A DNA stretch of 64,000 nucleotides, taken from positions 5,015,538 to 5,079,537 of the forward strand of contig NC_087084.1 in the NCBI RefSeq assembly GCF_026151205.1. The letters run 5' to 3'. Source of the DNA: Bolinopsis microptera. Its lineage: Eukaryota; Ctenophora; Tentaculata; Lobata; Bolinopsidae. A model generated the notes under the pieces. That model was not told the DNA's origin, made no database searches, and saw nothing but the letters and a program-made list of their open reading frames with translations. Both the position numbers and the translations under genes were made by a program. Below, piece after piece: positions 1 to 11,559 of this stretch. Positions within the stretch are counted from its first letter, which is position 1; every line of letters starts with the position of its first letter.

Positions 1-1090
1 ATGTTTGTGAAGGAACATCTCAAGTGTGATTTTCCTTTGTCACTGAGTTTGGCCTAATTGGGAGAAAGGGTTCTGGTCCTATGGGGATGTTGTTGGATTG
101 ATCATCCCTTGCTAATTCGTCCGCTAGTTCTTTACCGTTACTCCTTCATGCCCTGGAACATCCAAGTTCTACTCGATGTGAATACCTATTGAATTGAGTT
201 GGTCTGAGATGTTCAGAACGAACCCAGGCACGTAGACAGGGGGGGGGCTAGTGTCCCCTAGACCGTAGGAAATGTCAAAATCTATTTTGCAAAATTTTCC
301 GGGGCCTGCGCCACCCTAGCCCCCGCCAAGTGGCTCCGCCCCTGGGCCCCGCTGGGCCCTGTGCCCCCAGACCTCCGCCACAGCTTGCTCGCTTTGCTCG
401 CTGCGCAGCTGGAATGGACGCGTTGGCTCGCCGACAGGCCCCCCCCCCCCAAAGAAAAATCCTGGCTACGTCCCTGAACGAACCTGGAGTTAAAACTGGT
501 GCTGTTAGGCGCTTTAAATGCAGCCTGGGAATCTGAGAGGAATTAATGATTGATGGGGATCCTAAGTTATCATTAGTCCAGATACTTGCCATGTGTAATG
601 CAAATAGTGGGTACTATTTTCTCAATGAAAAGGAGGATTGTCTGTCCTGTATTGTTACCATCTAACGTTGGGCTAACAAATTGAATCCAAAGTTTGAGTA
701 ATGCATTCGTTAAAATTTTGATGTCCTAATATTTGCATCCCTGAGGCATTGCATTGTTGTTTGTTCCTGGTCCGATTATGCTTTAGTGAGCTATACTGTC
801 CACCAGGGTACTGTAGATCTAAGGGTTCCCCGTGTAATGTGACAGGCTATGATAGAGCATCTCTGGAGGATGTCCAAGATGAACTGTTTTCGAACATTAA
901 GAACTTCTGCTGTATAAACTGATTAGAACCAGTAATGGTGTCAGTCGAACTCTGCTGCTATTAGATGATTGTAGAGCGTTTTGTCACACTTCAATGAAGA
1001 GTGTGGCAAAGCTAACCCGGTCCCCTAATCCTAGGTTTAATGTGATGGCCTCAAGATGAGCCCTTAGCTGTCTAGCTGAGATGACCTGGA
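1..1090 (-). mobile_element. Decayed I-type LINE copy with RT region deleted
   Basis: Read on the minus strand, this stretch follows the better preserved LINE at 39857-45215. Around 1000-1075 it matches the end of the endonuclease region (AISFKLGLGDRVSFA in the better copy). Around 790-850 it matches the SVPWWTAEL segment, and 1-700 follows the RNase H region, including the WVPGHEGVHGNELADEL part near 90-180. The reverse transcriptase in between is absent, so about 3 kb has been lost internally. Frameshifts and stops are frequent. A MITE interrupts the RNase H part at 225-475. The left end is cut by the window edge. Identification rests on side-by-side reading with the other copy in this window. 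Confidence 0.75.
225..475. mobile_element. GC-rich MITE inside the LINE RNase H region
   Basis: A 251-bp insertion is flanked by the 9-bp direct repeat GAACGAACC at 216-224 and 476-484. The left end reads CAGGCACGTAGACAGG and the right end, reverse complemented, reads AGGGACGTAGCCAGG: imperfect terminal inverted repeats of about 15 bp. Both ends lead into runs of G or C (roughly 239-247 and 440-450). The inside is GC-rich, unlike its AT-rich surroundings, and has no transposase. On the minus strand the LINE sequence resumes on both sides, so the insertion came later. The superfamily is not settled; a 9-bp duplication would suit Mutator, and a shift of one base would give 8 bp and suit hAT. 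Confidence 0.75.
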
Positions 1091-2174
1091 ATATGGTTAC
1101 TGGAGGGAGAAGTGCTAAGGATTCTCGCTATCAGTGTGTCCTCACTCCTCATAGTCAGAGTGAGAGATTTGAAATCCCTAACTCTGTCTTATCACGAGCC
1201 TGTGTCTAGCGTGTGTCAGCCCTTATGCATTACCTGTCTTAACTGAAAAAGACCTGAAAAGTGGTTACTTGAGGGAGTGCAAAGACTACTAATTATCAGT
1301 GTGTCTTTGTAGTCAGAATGAGCGAATTGGAATCCGTAGCTCTGTGGTGGGTGACTTCGTTGGGACCTAAAAGCCGAAGGAGAATTTCTTGGTGATTTAA
1401 TAGCTCTTAGAGCTAGGTATCTTTGTCTAACGTGTCGTCATTCGTGCGTGTACTATCTGGTATCCTGATATCTGAAAGAGAAATTTCCTGATGCTTGGTA
1501 GCTGTTAGTGTCGACTTCCTGGTTTCTATGGTAACTTTGAGTTGGCAAGTCCCAACCTTTGTACTCAACAAGAGAGCACACCACCCGTTACTGCCAACCA
1601 GGCCACACCACGCTGAGGTTCGGAGAGGATTTCGTGACCCTTAGACTAAAGTTATATGTATGACCACACCCTTTATCTCACTTGTTTTAAGATATCTCTG
1701 CTTCTGATAAGAGCTAAATTTTCGTCTTGTGTATTTAATTTTAAATGATCATGGTTTTAGAGTCTTCAGACTTCGGGTTGTTGTGTTTTCAGTTCAGACC
1801 CCATTTTTACACTCTCACGAGCATCGATTGACACACTTCATACAAGATATCTCAGCTTCGGTCTTTTGATGGGAAATAAGTGGTCATCTTGGTCATTACA
1901 ATGGTTAGAATCATCTCAACGAGATAAACAAATTGCTTGATAATTTCGTCATTTTAGTTTTACATAGGTTTGGCGCCATCGTTTTAGAGCATATTCTTGA
2001 TTTCATGACCTATAGTAACATAAGATAGTGAAGTTTCTAAAATTTTGACAAACATGAGTATAAGCAAATCAATGTTAATTGATCAATGATGATTATGTTG
2101 TAATATAATGACCACATAGTTTTTTCTTTCGTGAATTTTCACATCCTTTTAAGACCTACTTTTCAGCATTTTTG
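1091..2174. other. No gene seen; diverged tandem duplication
   Basis: No exon could be supported here. Segments near 1085-1180 and 1245-1340 resemble each other (gtggttact-gaggga followed by atcagtgtgtc), which suggests an old tandem duplication with a period of about 160 bp. It may belong to the same LINE debris as the stretch to its left. From 1640 to 2160 the sequence is plain AT-rich DNA ending in a possible splice acceptor (cttttcag, to 2166) just before the first exon of the next gene. Confidence 0.4.
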
Positions 2175-5100
2175 ATGGACATTAGGATTCGAAAGATATG
2201 TCCAATTTGTAAGACGACAGGACGTAAACCGCTTATTGTCGGAAATGATGCTGGTAATTCTACAATAGCAAAGAACCTCCTATCTCATCACGTGAACCAC
2301 GGGAGTGACATAGACCTTTATGAGATAGGATGGAGCGGTTTACGTGACGACCACGAGTCGATAGCCTACTTTTTGAACGAAATCAAAGCATCCTTTCACC
2401 AAGCATGCAAAAAACGTTACCAGAAGAAAAACGAGACAGCTACCGCTTATGCCCCCATAGCGGCAGCTTCTCAATTAAACGAGAAAGAAGTTATCCAGCA
2501 AGTCCAAGCCCTTCAGGATACCCTAGAAAACAGCAATGATTTAGCAGCAGTAGGCAATCCAATTGTTGCTACAGAAGATGAAGTAGAAGAAAGTGACTCG
2601 GCCAATACCCCCTCAAGTGAAGCCAGCCAATGGACACCAGGGAAACGGCTTATCGAAGATGAGGACCTTCCAAGCACTCCAAAACGTCCATGTCACTTAC
2701 GACGAGTGAGGCTGATGAGAGCATTGCTTGCTAAGATAGAAAAAGGAGGAATTTATTCTCGCACTCAGCTCTTTAGTTTGTTTAATGAACTTGTATCATC
2801 AACTCTATCAGATAGATACAAGGACGAAGAACTTTTTCACAATGAAATATCATTTTTGTCTTCCGTGAAGACGCATATAGGAACAGAAATTGTAATTGAA
2901 CATGATGGGTCGTGGCGTTATGTCATGATCTGTTCAAAACAAAACCTTCATGGTATCATGAAGCAAGCCTTTGAGAAGGAGCAGGGCAGTAACTCTATTC
3001 ATGTCGACCTCCAACTTGTGCGGAACTCGATTGTTAACTGCACATCAGGCGGTAGATTCGCTGGATCGTTTTCCGAGGACATCATTGAACAAGTTTCTGC
3101 TCCAGTAGATCTTCGAAAGACGGTCAGCTACTTGTGTTACGGGGTGTCTGACGTGGAGTCTTTTGATATTTTGAGTATATCAAACTCAATCTATTACAAT
3201 CATCGGAAAAGACCTGATGTTCTAAAAATGGTAAGTTACATTTGAATAATATTGTAATGTTGTAATATGCTTCCATCACTCCTGTAAGGAGTAGATGATA
3301 TGAAACATAACAAATGATGTTCAAATCTTATATGCAACACGACCGCAAAACTTTCCATAAACAGTATCACCTAAAATACATCCGTTTGTTCTGACCAGCA
3401 ATTTAATGAACGATTCAATAGTTTCTCATTTACTTTCCATCCAGGATCCATTGTATAGAAGGAGGGCTGCTGAGCACGAGACCAGTACAACTCATTATAT
3501 GAGTTTGAAGTTATACGGAGACACTCAGCGAGCTTCCGTCATGGATCCTCTGACTGCTACTGGACAGGTTAGGAAGTCTATATTTTAATTTACTATTTCA
3601 TTTTAATGACCGCGTCTTTAAACGATACCGCGTATGTAGTTGGATTGACCACAAATAATTAACTTTGTAAATTTTTACTTTAATAAGAAGCTGCATAGCG
3701 TATATTGATATATTTTATTTCATTAAAATTATTAACCAACTGTAAGTATTATTTTCATTTTCAGGTATGTCATTTTAGGAGAGATAGGATGATGGTCATA
3801 TCCTTGGCAGAACTCTCAGCCAAGACGTATTCTAAGAACAAGGTGGTCTCTCCATTGAACTGTCGGAAGGGACTGTTCCATATTCACGGAAAAGACAACT
3901 TGGACAGCAACGTCGCCAGCAGGATTGCTTCTGAGCACTTCCACGGAACATCAATGTCTGTTTTCCAGTTCCCAACGCAAGGTAAGAAGTATATGCAGGT
4001 ATTAACGCCAAAATTCTTACATGATACCTGATAAAAGTTGGCTTTTATAAGAAGTTTAAAACAACTCGGTACGAAGAGCCAACAATATTCTCCCGAAATG
4101 ATGATACCGTCAGCCGCTTTTGCCCCGATGAATTAGTAGCCTCATGCGTAACCGTATTGCTATTATGTTTAAAACTAAATATTAAGATGTTTCTATTGAC
4201 ACTGTTTTTAGATAATTGTGGTACCACCATGGAAACAGCGGAATATGTGGAAGTAAAAGAGGTAACAACACCTCTACCTGATTACTTTTCCTATGATCCC
4301 TGTAAAGAAACGTTTATTCCGAAAACATACAAACTTGATTCCGTTCAACGTGGAGAGTGTCGAGAATTGAACACAGAAGCAAAGGTATTGGTAACATAGA
4401 AACATTTATCAAGACGTACATTAAAGTATGGATTATTGTGAGGGGCAACATACGAGAGTGGAAAAATGTTCCGAAAATTTGCCTAAAATTTCTTAATGCG
4501 TGGAAAATTTGACACTTAGTGCGGCTTGAGAGCGGCAAATATTTGGAATATGCGGCAAATGCGAACCTGCAACGAATTTTAAGCAGATATTTCTGTGTGT
4601 TGGAAAGCTACCCACAAATTATTGCAGGAGGTAATTTTAACTATTCTTTCTAAAAAATATGTCAGCTTGAAGTTAAAGAGCTTTAGTTAATTTGAATAAA
4701 AATCAAATATATATACAGTCCTCAATAGTTTGCTTGTGAATGTCTTATAATGGTGAGATATCCCCTGTTTAGTGAAAAAGTTAACCTTTTTGGGAGCCGT
4801 CGATATACTGTAAGAATCAGACGATGGCGGTGCAAGACGTTTGAAAACGATTCATAATTGGAAATCAATTGGTTTAAAGACAGTTAATTGGACATAATTT
4901 GTAACTGATTCTCCTTATTTTGAAATTTACCCAGAATATAACGATAGATTGAACTTGGTTTTTATAACTTCAATTAAATGAAAAATGTGCCTTAAGTGTG
5001 AAGCACTGAAGCTGTGCCAAAAAATGTGAGAAACGACTGATACTGCTAGAAACGGCTTACAGTGGGAAACCGCTAAAAGTAAAATGCGATTCTGTAGCCG

Positions 5101-5498
5101 TCTCATTTATATGTTGCCTCTGATCATTTTACCCTACTTTAATCTTCTCGGAAGACGGACACTTTATACTGAAGGATAAACGTCTAGGCGAATTGGTGAT
5201 GGTTTTTACCCCCGATCCGCTGGATACGTCTTCTCACGCATCTCCAAATTTTCATTTTTCTTTGTTACTTTAAACGATTAACTGTTGCTCCCAATCAGAT
5301 CCAGGAAGCTCGTGTAAAGGAGATAGCTTGGTTGAACTCTGTGTGTGCAGCATCTGAAGATTCTAACGTTATCACTTGGGGAGTGTTTCACTCTCAAACA
5401 TCAAGCGCTCCTACTAAAACCATCGTTGGGACATACCCCCTACAAAAAGAATCTCCGACTTCCCACACTATGATGAGACACACGATCGATATTGCCAA
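2175..5498 (+). CDS. Unrecognised multi-exon protein, multicopy-family look, 3' end missing
   Basis: Five exons join in frame: 2175-3230, 3445-3567, 3765-3981, 4212-4384 and 5299-5498, about 590 codons, all with GT-AG junctions and matching phases. The ATG at 2175 opens MDIRIRKICPICK; an acceptor-like cttttcag ends at 2166, so a further 5' exon is possible. Residues 9-12 form a CPIC pair, perhaps zinc binding. A poorly conserved, acidic Ser/Thr-rich stretch lies around residues 120-175. Later exons contain THYMSLKLYG, a segment ending DNLDSN, then FHGTSMSVFQFP and LPDYFSYDP. From memory these resemble a large uncharacterised, repeatedly duplicated protein family in cnidarian and mollusc annotations, often near transposons; that link is inference. 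Such proteins normally run several hundred residues further. The last exon ends at a GTATGT donor (5499) and no continuation was found before the LINE debris at 7.2 kb, so the copy may be truncated. No function is assigned. Confidence 0.6.
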
Positions 5499-7214
5499 GT
5501 ATGTTCTTTTTGACAGAAAATGTCTGTCTAACCGAGTAACTGTGTATTGTATTATTATTTGTGCAGTATATATATATATATAATATATGCACTTTGGTAT
5601 ATTTTTTAAGTATAAGTGGTACAGTGAAATTAAGTTCATGAAATAAAGTTTCGTTTCAAGAAACAAACATTATATTAACCCAACTTAACCAGGAAACCTT
5701 ACAGGAAATATAAAACAGCAGACGACATGGCGCCAATTTGGGAAGTACCAACTCCATTTTAACGGATCATACATCTTGCATGATTATACAATATACATCT
5801 TATGTACAATGTACATTGTACGTTTAAGATGTACATTGTACATCTTAAACGTCGTTATTGGCTTTTTAGATTTGGTCCATTACATGACGGATAATAATTG
5901 TACGTCATGTTCCCAGTTATGATAATCCAAGATAACTGCACTGTACTGGTAAATAAATAGGGAATAAATGTCCTTCTTCCTGAACATTTTAAAAGCTTGC
6001 CCAAACCGAGGTAATTTATGTAGTTGAAGCGGATACCGCTCGAACTACCGTTATTTAAAATTAATGCACTGAACGGATTCAAAATCTTAAATACGTCCTT
6101 TGAGGTCGCATTTCACAGGACAAAAAATGCCTACCCATTTAAATATTATAAGTTACTAGAATATTAATAATTATCTAACTGAGAAGGAAATCTGCTGTAT
6201 TTTTGTTATAAATTTATTCGAATCATAGTACACTTAATGAGTGATGGTTTTTCAAATGTTTTTATCTGATGATGTGATTAACTTGTTTATGAGAAAGAAA
6301 TGCAATGTTACATAAATGCTAACCAGTTTTGAGTCGTACAAATAAGGAGGACTTAAAGACTGTACATTTCTTACCGTTGAATAAATGCTTAAATCTTTGG
6401 AATGATTTTAAAAGCAGCCGCAACCTTGCAACTATGCTATTCAGCAAGTCTTGTTGTGTGAAACAAATATTGTATTATATGTATTATATTGACTGCTAGT
6501 AAAATAGACATTTTAAATTTTAAATTTTAAACTGTATAAGGATCTCTCGATTCGATTTAGAGTCTGATTTTTTAGCTTGACTAAATGACTGTTAATCTAT
6601 ATTTTAATTGAAATAAATTTCGATCAAATGCTCCGTTTATTTTTGTTTTGAAAACACAAAAATAACAGAGAAATACCCTCTTCCATTAGACATGTAACTT
6701 AACCTTCAGTTTGACATCTGTACTGCTGTTACTCCTACAGCTGATGCTAGGGAGGCGCTTACCTGACTAACGTGCGAACATGTGCGTTGCTGGGTAAATC
6801 TGATATTGTAACGCGCGAACTAATAATTTGTAGACAAACTAGCGCGCCGGGAACCATGCGGAATACAGATTGTCTCTTTACGTAATTCAAACTCTGATGA
6901 CAAAATAAATTGATTGTGACTGTAATAATGGATTAAAAATTACGGCATACAGCAACTCTTGTGTAAAAAAATGTGATAAACAATATGCTGTAAAAAAAAT
7001 TCGTCAAAAACTTTAAGAACACGATGCCCCGCCCCATTTTTTAAATGGTCATTTTTGGAACTTTGACGGGCTATAACTTTCGCTAGGAACAGCCATTTGC
7101 CCAAAACTTGGTACCAAACGACTCTACTCAATGAGACCTTTCCAATGATGTATAATATGTTGGGTTTTGAGACATAAAATGTTCACCCGCAAGTTGATGC
7201 TCTTAGTACATACA
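5499..7214. other. AT-rich stretch without a supported gene
   Basis: Short open frames here lack splice support or similarity to anything I know. The only structure is the palindrome at 5820-5852 within a run of TGTACATTGTACA-like sequence. Further exons of the gene ending at 5498 were looked for and not found. Confidence 0.5.
5820..5852. repeat. Perfect short palindrome
   Basis: Arms of 15 bp (ACGTTTAAGATGTAC at 5820-5834 and its exact reverse complement at 5838-5852) flank a 3-bp loop. The neighbouring 5790-5820 carries more TGTACATTGTACA words, as does the array at 34386-34493. Confidence 0.85.
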
Positions 7215-7440
7215 CTATAATAGTCTATTGGTTGCCTCGATAAATTTTATAACCGTACTAATTCTAGCTGATACTATGTCTTCCCAGGTTAGAAATATAT
7301 TACCGAAAATTCTTAGCCTAATGGTCATGTATCCTATACAGTGACACATGAAGTGTTCCGAGGTTTCTTCCTCTTCTGGACAGTGTTCACAACGGGGGGA
7401 TGTGAAATTGTTTGCCTTGTTCATACCAAATGCAAAACGT
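7215..7440 (-). mobile_element. 3' end fragment of the I-type LINE ORF
   Basis: The minus-strand translation includes CEHCPEEEETSEHFMCHC and then MTIRLRIFGNIFL, which lines up with CEHCPGEAETSQHFLCEC and MTTRLRIFGKPIL at the C-terminus of the LINE at 43899-45215. The CCHC zinc-knuckle spacing is kept. Only about the last 75 residues are present, ending in ...KFIEATNRL before a stop. It is a stray 3' fragment with no intact protein upstream. Confidence 0.8.
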
Positions 7441-7592
7441 GCAATTGGAGGAGAAGGAGTACAAAATTGACAAGAAAGACAAAAAAGATTTAAAAAAGAC
7501 AAAAAAGATGAAAAAGATGAAAGAGATAAAAAGAAGAAAGACAAAAGACGAAAAGATGAAAAAGAAGAAAAGGGACACTGAATAATGATTGT
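7440..7592 (+). pseudogene. Possible inverted copy of the lectin's Lys-rich tail
   Basis: On the plus strand one frame reads through a Lys/Asp/Glu-rich run ending KKKKRDTE and a stop codon. The minus-strand lectin gene at 8308-9571 ends in a similar KKD-rich run with DDAE and a stop. The bases after the two stops also look alike (tgattgtcaccaatt here, tgattagtcaaatt there). The fragment faces the opposite way to the lectin gene 0.7 kb away, so it could be an inverted partial duplicate. Low-complexity purine tracts can look alike by chance, so this stays tentative. Confidence 0.3.
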
Positions 7593-7721
7593 CACCAATT
7601 TCTGAGTTTCTTTCTTTGGTTTGAACGAGATTTAGCCATTCGGAGCAGCATGAATAAAATTTAGACTTGTGATCAAAGTAATTAGACAAATAATTTCATT
7701 CTGTCAAACCATTATTGTTTA

Positions 7722-7850
7722 TAACCTGGGGACCTCAGGCTATCATGTTCATAAACATGTGAATAGAGATTAGGCCGAATAGAGATTAGGTGGAATGACA
7801 GGCTGAGCGCGACCCAGTAAGGTCAATGAATATCCCTAGGTCAATGAATA
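7722..7850. repeat. Dispersed repeat also present at 47545-47712
   Basis: The words cctggggacctcaggctatcatgt, then an agagattagg unit and aatgacaggctgagcgcg, occur here and again in the same order at 47545-47712. In the second place the later part is duplicated. No coding capacity was seen. It is a lineage-specific interspersed repeat of unknown class. Confidence 0.7.
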
Positions 7851-8307
7851 TCCATAGACGTGTTTATTGCTAGCCTGTGTCTTTTTTCTATACCGTGCTC
7901 TTTTCGTTAGGCCCGGTATAGGTTTGACTTTATATGTATTACAAATCGTGTACGTGCCTGAAAAAAAACATCCTTCGTAGATACCATCAATTAAAACCAG
8001 AACATTTACTTTCCTAATCGAAGCGAAGAAAAACTAAACGCATTATGACACTTTGCACGTTAAATTTAAAATCCTCACTTTAATAAATATGGAGCTAATG
8101 TCAGGCTAAACATAATTTCTGACGATGAAACTGTTTGATAAACATCGGGCAGTAAGATTTTTTTAATTTTTTAAAACACATGATATTGATACCATATACA
8201 TATATTGAAAAATAAAACAGATGGCTTTGAATTAAGTTATAACAAATTGTAGATTCTTATACAATAATCATAAACTTTTTGTTCTAGACAATTTGACTAA
8301 TCATGTT

Positions 8308-9571
8308 TTATTCAGCATCATCTTTTTTCTTCTTCTTGTCCTTCTTGTCCTTCTTTTTCTTCTCCTTTCTCTTCTCCTTTTTCTTCTCCTTTTTGTCTTT
8401 CTTCTTCTTCTCCTTTTTGTCCTCTTCCTCCTCTTCCTCCTCTTCCTCCTCTTCCTCCTCTTCCTCCTCTTCCTCCTCTTCATCCGCACTTGGCTCACTG
8501 CCAAATATCTGAACCTCGCAAAGTGTCAAAACAGCTTCATCCTGAACAATCTTCACGACATCACCCTCCAGTCCTGGGGCACACTGGAATGTTTCACTTA
8601 CCTTAATTAATTCCTCAACGGTGGCACATTCTTCAAAGGCTCCATCCTTTCCTACCATGATTTTAGCGCCGATGATTCTAGAACCAGCACAATCTATTCT
8701 GTTGAAAATCTTCACCGCCTCAATTGTGTAGACCTTTTCGAGTGTAACCTAAAAGAACAGTAAAATTACGCTCAGTTTTAACACAAATTAACTCTTCTAA
8801 ACTCTTGTTTGATTTTGATGCATGTAAATTAAGAAGTTTTAAAAATTCCATTGTTTTATATTGTTTTTTGAGTCGAAGTGTAACATAAATATTAAAAATT
8901 CCTTTTTGAGTGTCCTACACTCGTTTAAGATGAAAAATGTTCATCTTACTAATCAGGTTATTTTTTGTTAATCAATTAAAAAATAAAATAAAATCAAGTT
9001 ATTTTGTTAACAAAGTCTTAAAAACCTGCCACCAGTTATCTTTAGCATATTTGGTGTGTGTACACGAGTTGTCTCCCCAGTCTCCATTGGTAAACCCGTC
9101 CACTGCTTTGTCGCTCTCCCCTTTTGGACCCGGACATTGCCCGCGCCGTATGTATCCTCCGTATGTAGAACTCTGGAATTGATTAATTTATTTATTGGTT
9201 AATTGGTTGAGTCACTAATTGGTTAATTGATTAATTGATTAATTGGTTGATTGATTAATTGGTTAATTGATTAATTGATTAAATATATGCATATATCTAT
9301 ATATAAACTGATTGATTGAATGAGGAGCCTAGATCAATCATTGAAAATAAAGATCTTAAGCTCGTTTGAGCTTATTCGACGCTTTTTTACTACATTATAA
9401 GCATTTGGTAATGTCAAAAAGGAAAGAAATTGAGTTTTACCTGTTAAACAATAAACATTAAAAAATTAACTTCTAACTGACCTGAGAAGTGGGACGTCTC
9501 AAAGCGAGGTTTTTTTGGCAATAAGCCAGCTGAATACCGATCAAAGCCAATAAAACTATTGTTGAGTTCAT
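8308..9571 (-). CDS. Secreted fucolectin-type (FTP/F5-8C-like) lectin with poly-Glu and Lys-rich tail
   Basis: Three exons on the minus strand, 9571-9482, 9172-9026 and 8748-8308, join in phase 0 to give about 225 residues. Exon 1 encodes a signal peptide, MNSTIVLLALIGIQLAYC, then NLALRRPTSQ, the usual opening of an FTP (fucolectin/tachylectin-4/pentraxin) domain. Exon 2 continues SSTYGGY, the DKAVDG motif and CTHTKYAKDNWWQV. Exon 3 carries the IFNRIDCAGSRIIGAKIMVG strand and closes with LTLCEVQIFG, the family's C-terminal signature. Known FTP lectins bind fucose with calcium and act in innate recognition. Unusually, the domain is followed by about 22 consecutive Glu and then a roughly 35-residue Lys/Glu/Asp run ending DDAE. 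The AATAAA poly(A) signal overlaps the stop codon. I could not identify the canonical fucose-contact residues with certainty, so sugar binding is inferred. Confidence 0.88.
9180..9290. repeat. ATTGATTA/ATTGGTTA microsatellite in lectin intron 1
   Basis: About 110 bp of imperfect 8-bp repeats (variants of TTAATTGA and TTAATTGG) lie within intron 1 of the lectin gene, starting just outside the exon 2 acceptor side. Confidence 0.85.
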
Positions 9572-10001
9572 CTTGATGCGATAAGAAATGAGCATCGCAC
9601 TGGGCCAGCCTCCTTTACATAGGTCTGCTTGGTTTCGTTACTGTCAGTGTGTTATTTACTGGCGTCTGTTGACTGTTCATTTGAGTTGGAAAGTTTGAGT
9701 TATTAAACAATGAATACAAAACCTTTCATTGTGCCTTCGTTATTTAATTTTAACGTTATGAATTGTTTAGTTATGTTTTTGTCAGCTAGAGGTTTTACTT
9801 TTATTCTCGCGGCAATGGTGGTTTTGTTCCTGGCGCCAGATAGCCAACCCATTATAAAAGCTAACAATAACTCTTTTTCGGGAAGATTGTTTTAACGAAA
9901 TTTATTATAAGCGTAACGGGATAATGAAAATATACGTTTTTGTTCTCGCGTTTAATTCTACAAAATGTTTTTGTTATTTACATTTCAAAATTAACTGAAA
10001 A
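9572..10001. other. Upstream region of the lectin gene; no gene seen
   Basis: The 430 bp before the lectin start hold its presumed promoter. A 61-codon plus-strand ORF at 9710-9895 has a hydrophobic middle but no splice, codon or similarity support. Confidence 0.4.
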
Positions 10002-11132
10002 ATGCGAACTTTCTTAACGTTAGAGAAGTTTATATTGTCCAATGTCAGCCATACTATCGTCACAGACTTAGAAAGAGACGTGTTAAGTCTACCAATAAGA
10101 TTGGGAGGATTGGGCATTGGTAAACCCCACGAAGAATGCCACTCTGAGTATACAGCCTCCAAGCTACTCACCACTGAGCTAACAAAAGCAATAGTGGACC
10201 AACAGGAAGTTTACACTGCATCCAGTAACCTCACCAAATCGGGGAAAGAAATGATCAAAACATTGAAGAATTCCGAGCTCCAAGCCAAGTTTATTGCTAT
10301 AGCTGAAAGATGTGGCACCTCCTCTAAGAGAGCATTACTAGCAGCAAGAGAAAAGGGAGCGTCCAGTTGGCTTAACACATTGCCACTTCAGCAGTATGGC
10401 TACACTCTGAACAAAGAGGAGTTTCGAGACAGTGTCTGCTTACGCTACAGTTGGTGGATACCAAACACTCCCATCACCTGTGGATGTGGGAAAACAAGTG
10501 ATCTTGACCACCTTCTCACCTGTAAGCTAGGGGGCTACGTGATAATGACCCACAACAACATCAGAGACACAATGGCAAATCTCCTTCGTGAGGTATGTCA
10601 TGATGTAAAAGTTGAACCCCAGCTACAGAAGGTAAATGAGGGTGACTGCCTCAACCCCAAGACTATAACAGGTGACCAAGCTCGGCTTGATGTATCTGCT
10701 AGAGGAGTTTGGACTCCATTTGATAAGACCTTTCTTGACATAAGGGTTTCACACCCCAATTGCTTATCAAACAGGACAAAAACTCTTCAAGAAGTATACG
10801 AAGAGAACGAGAAGGAGAAGAAGGACGAGTACTTGGAGAGAGTGTTGAATGTGGAGAAGGCTACCTTCACCCCGGCTGTATTCCTCACATCTGGAGGAAT
10901 GTCTAAAGAGTGTAAGCAGTTCGTCAACAGAGTAGCAGACCTCATTGCAAGAAAAAGGAAGGAAAGGTACTGCGATGTAGTAAGACACGTGAGAACTAGG
11001 ATAAGATTTGCAATGTTGAGAACAACTCTTATTGCTCTACGAGGGTACCGAGGAAAGAAGGTGGACACCAAACGTGAGATTCAGCTATCAGAAGTTTCAT
11101 ACAACCTCATCCCTGCCCCTATAATGGAGTAG
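10002..11132 (+). mobile_element. 3' part of a LINE with restriction-like endonuclease C-terminus
   Basis: An uninterrupted 376-codon frame covers the end of a LINE polyprotein. It starts after the catalytic RT core and includes the motif LPIRLGGLGIG. A CCHC zinc motif follows, CGCGKTSDLDHLLTC. Then comes a restriction-like endonuclease signature: RLDVSARGVW followed by FLDIRVSHP, the RxD...D pattern. The C-terminal ERVLNVEKATFTP and TSGGMSKE motifs recur in R2/NeSL/Hero-type elements of many animals. The fragment at 46604-47170 (minus) is a shorter relative. There is no RT, so the copy is 5'-truncated, as usual for LINEs. It sits between the lectin gene and the nine-exon gene. The lack of stops suggests a fairly recent insertion. 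Confidence 0.85.
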
Positions 11133-11559
11133 ATCATGTGTTTTGTTAAAATGCTTTTGAAAAAATTATTGGTAGCAATGAATTGTGCTCTGCCAATTGC
11201 AACACTTAAAATTTTATTGTGCTCAAAAAAAAAATATCCTGTCCAAACCCAGGATGCACTACTATCGTCACTATCTTTCCATCATAATAGAACAAGCATG
11301 GTATGTTTATAATTGTTTCATATTATATTTATTGGTGGACACGTAAATCTTCACTGAATGACGTTAACTTGTCATATAGCGAAACGCTGCCCCATAAATT
11401 TTGAAATAACAATTATTTATAGTAAATAATTGTGTGAACTTCATGTTCCCAAGACGTACTCTTAATAGTCACAAATATAAAATATTAATTGAATTGGATA
11501 ATGAATTATTGATATCTCTGTTTGATAATACCATAATATAATGATACGATATATTTCAG
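11133..11559. other. LINE 3' flank and upstream DNA
   Basis: Sequence just after the LINE stop (to about 11240, ending in a run of A) is probably its 3' UTR. The rest is AT-rich with no exon seen before the acceptor atatttcag at 11559. Confidence 0.4.

Noticed and set aside
330-592. GC-rich 68- and 105-codon ORFs
   Set aside because: They lie within the MITE at 225-475 and read its GC-rich interior.
8301-8512. Long Ser/Phe/Leu-rich and Arg/Lys-rich frames over the lectin tail
   Set aside because: They are other frames of the (TCC)n/(TTC)n purine-pyrimidine tract; the minus-strand frame with FTP exons and signal peptide explains the region.
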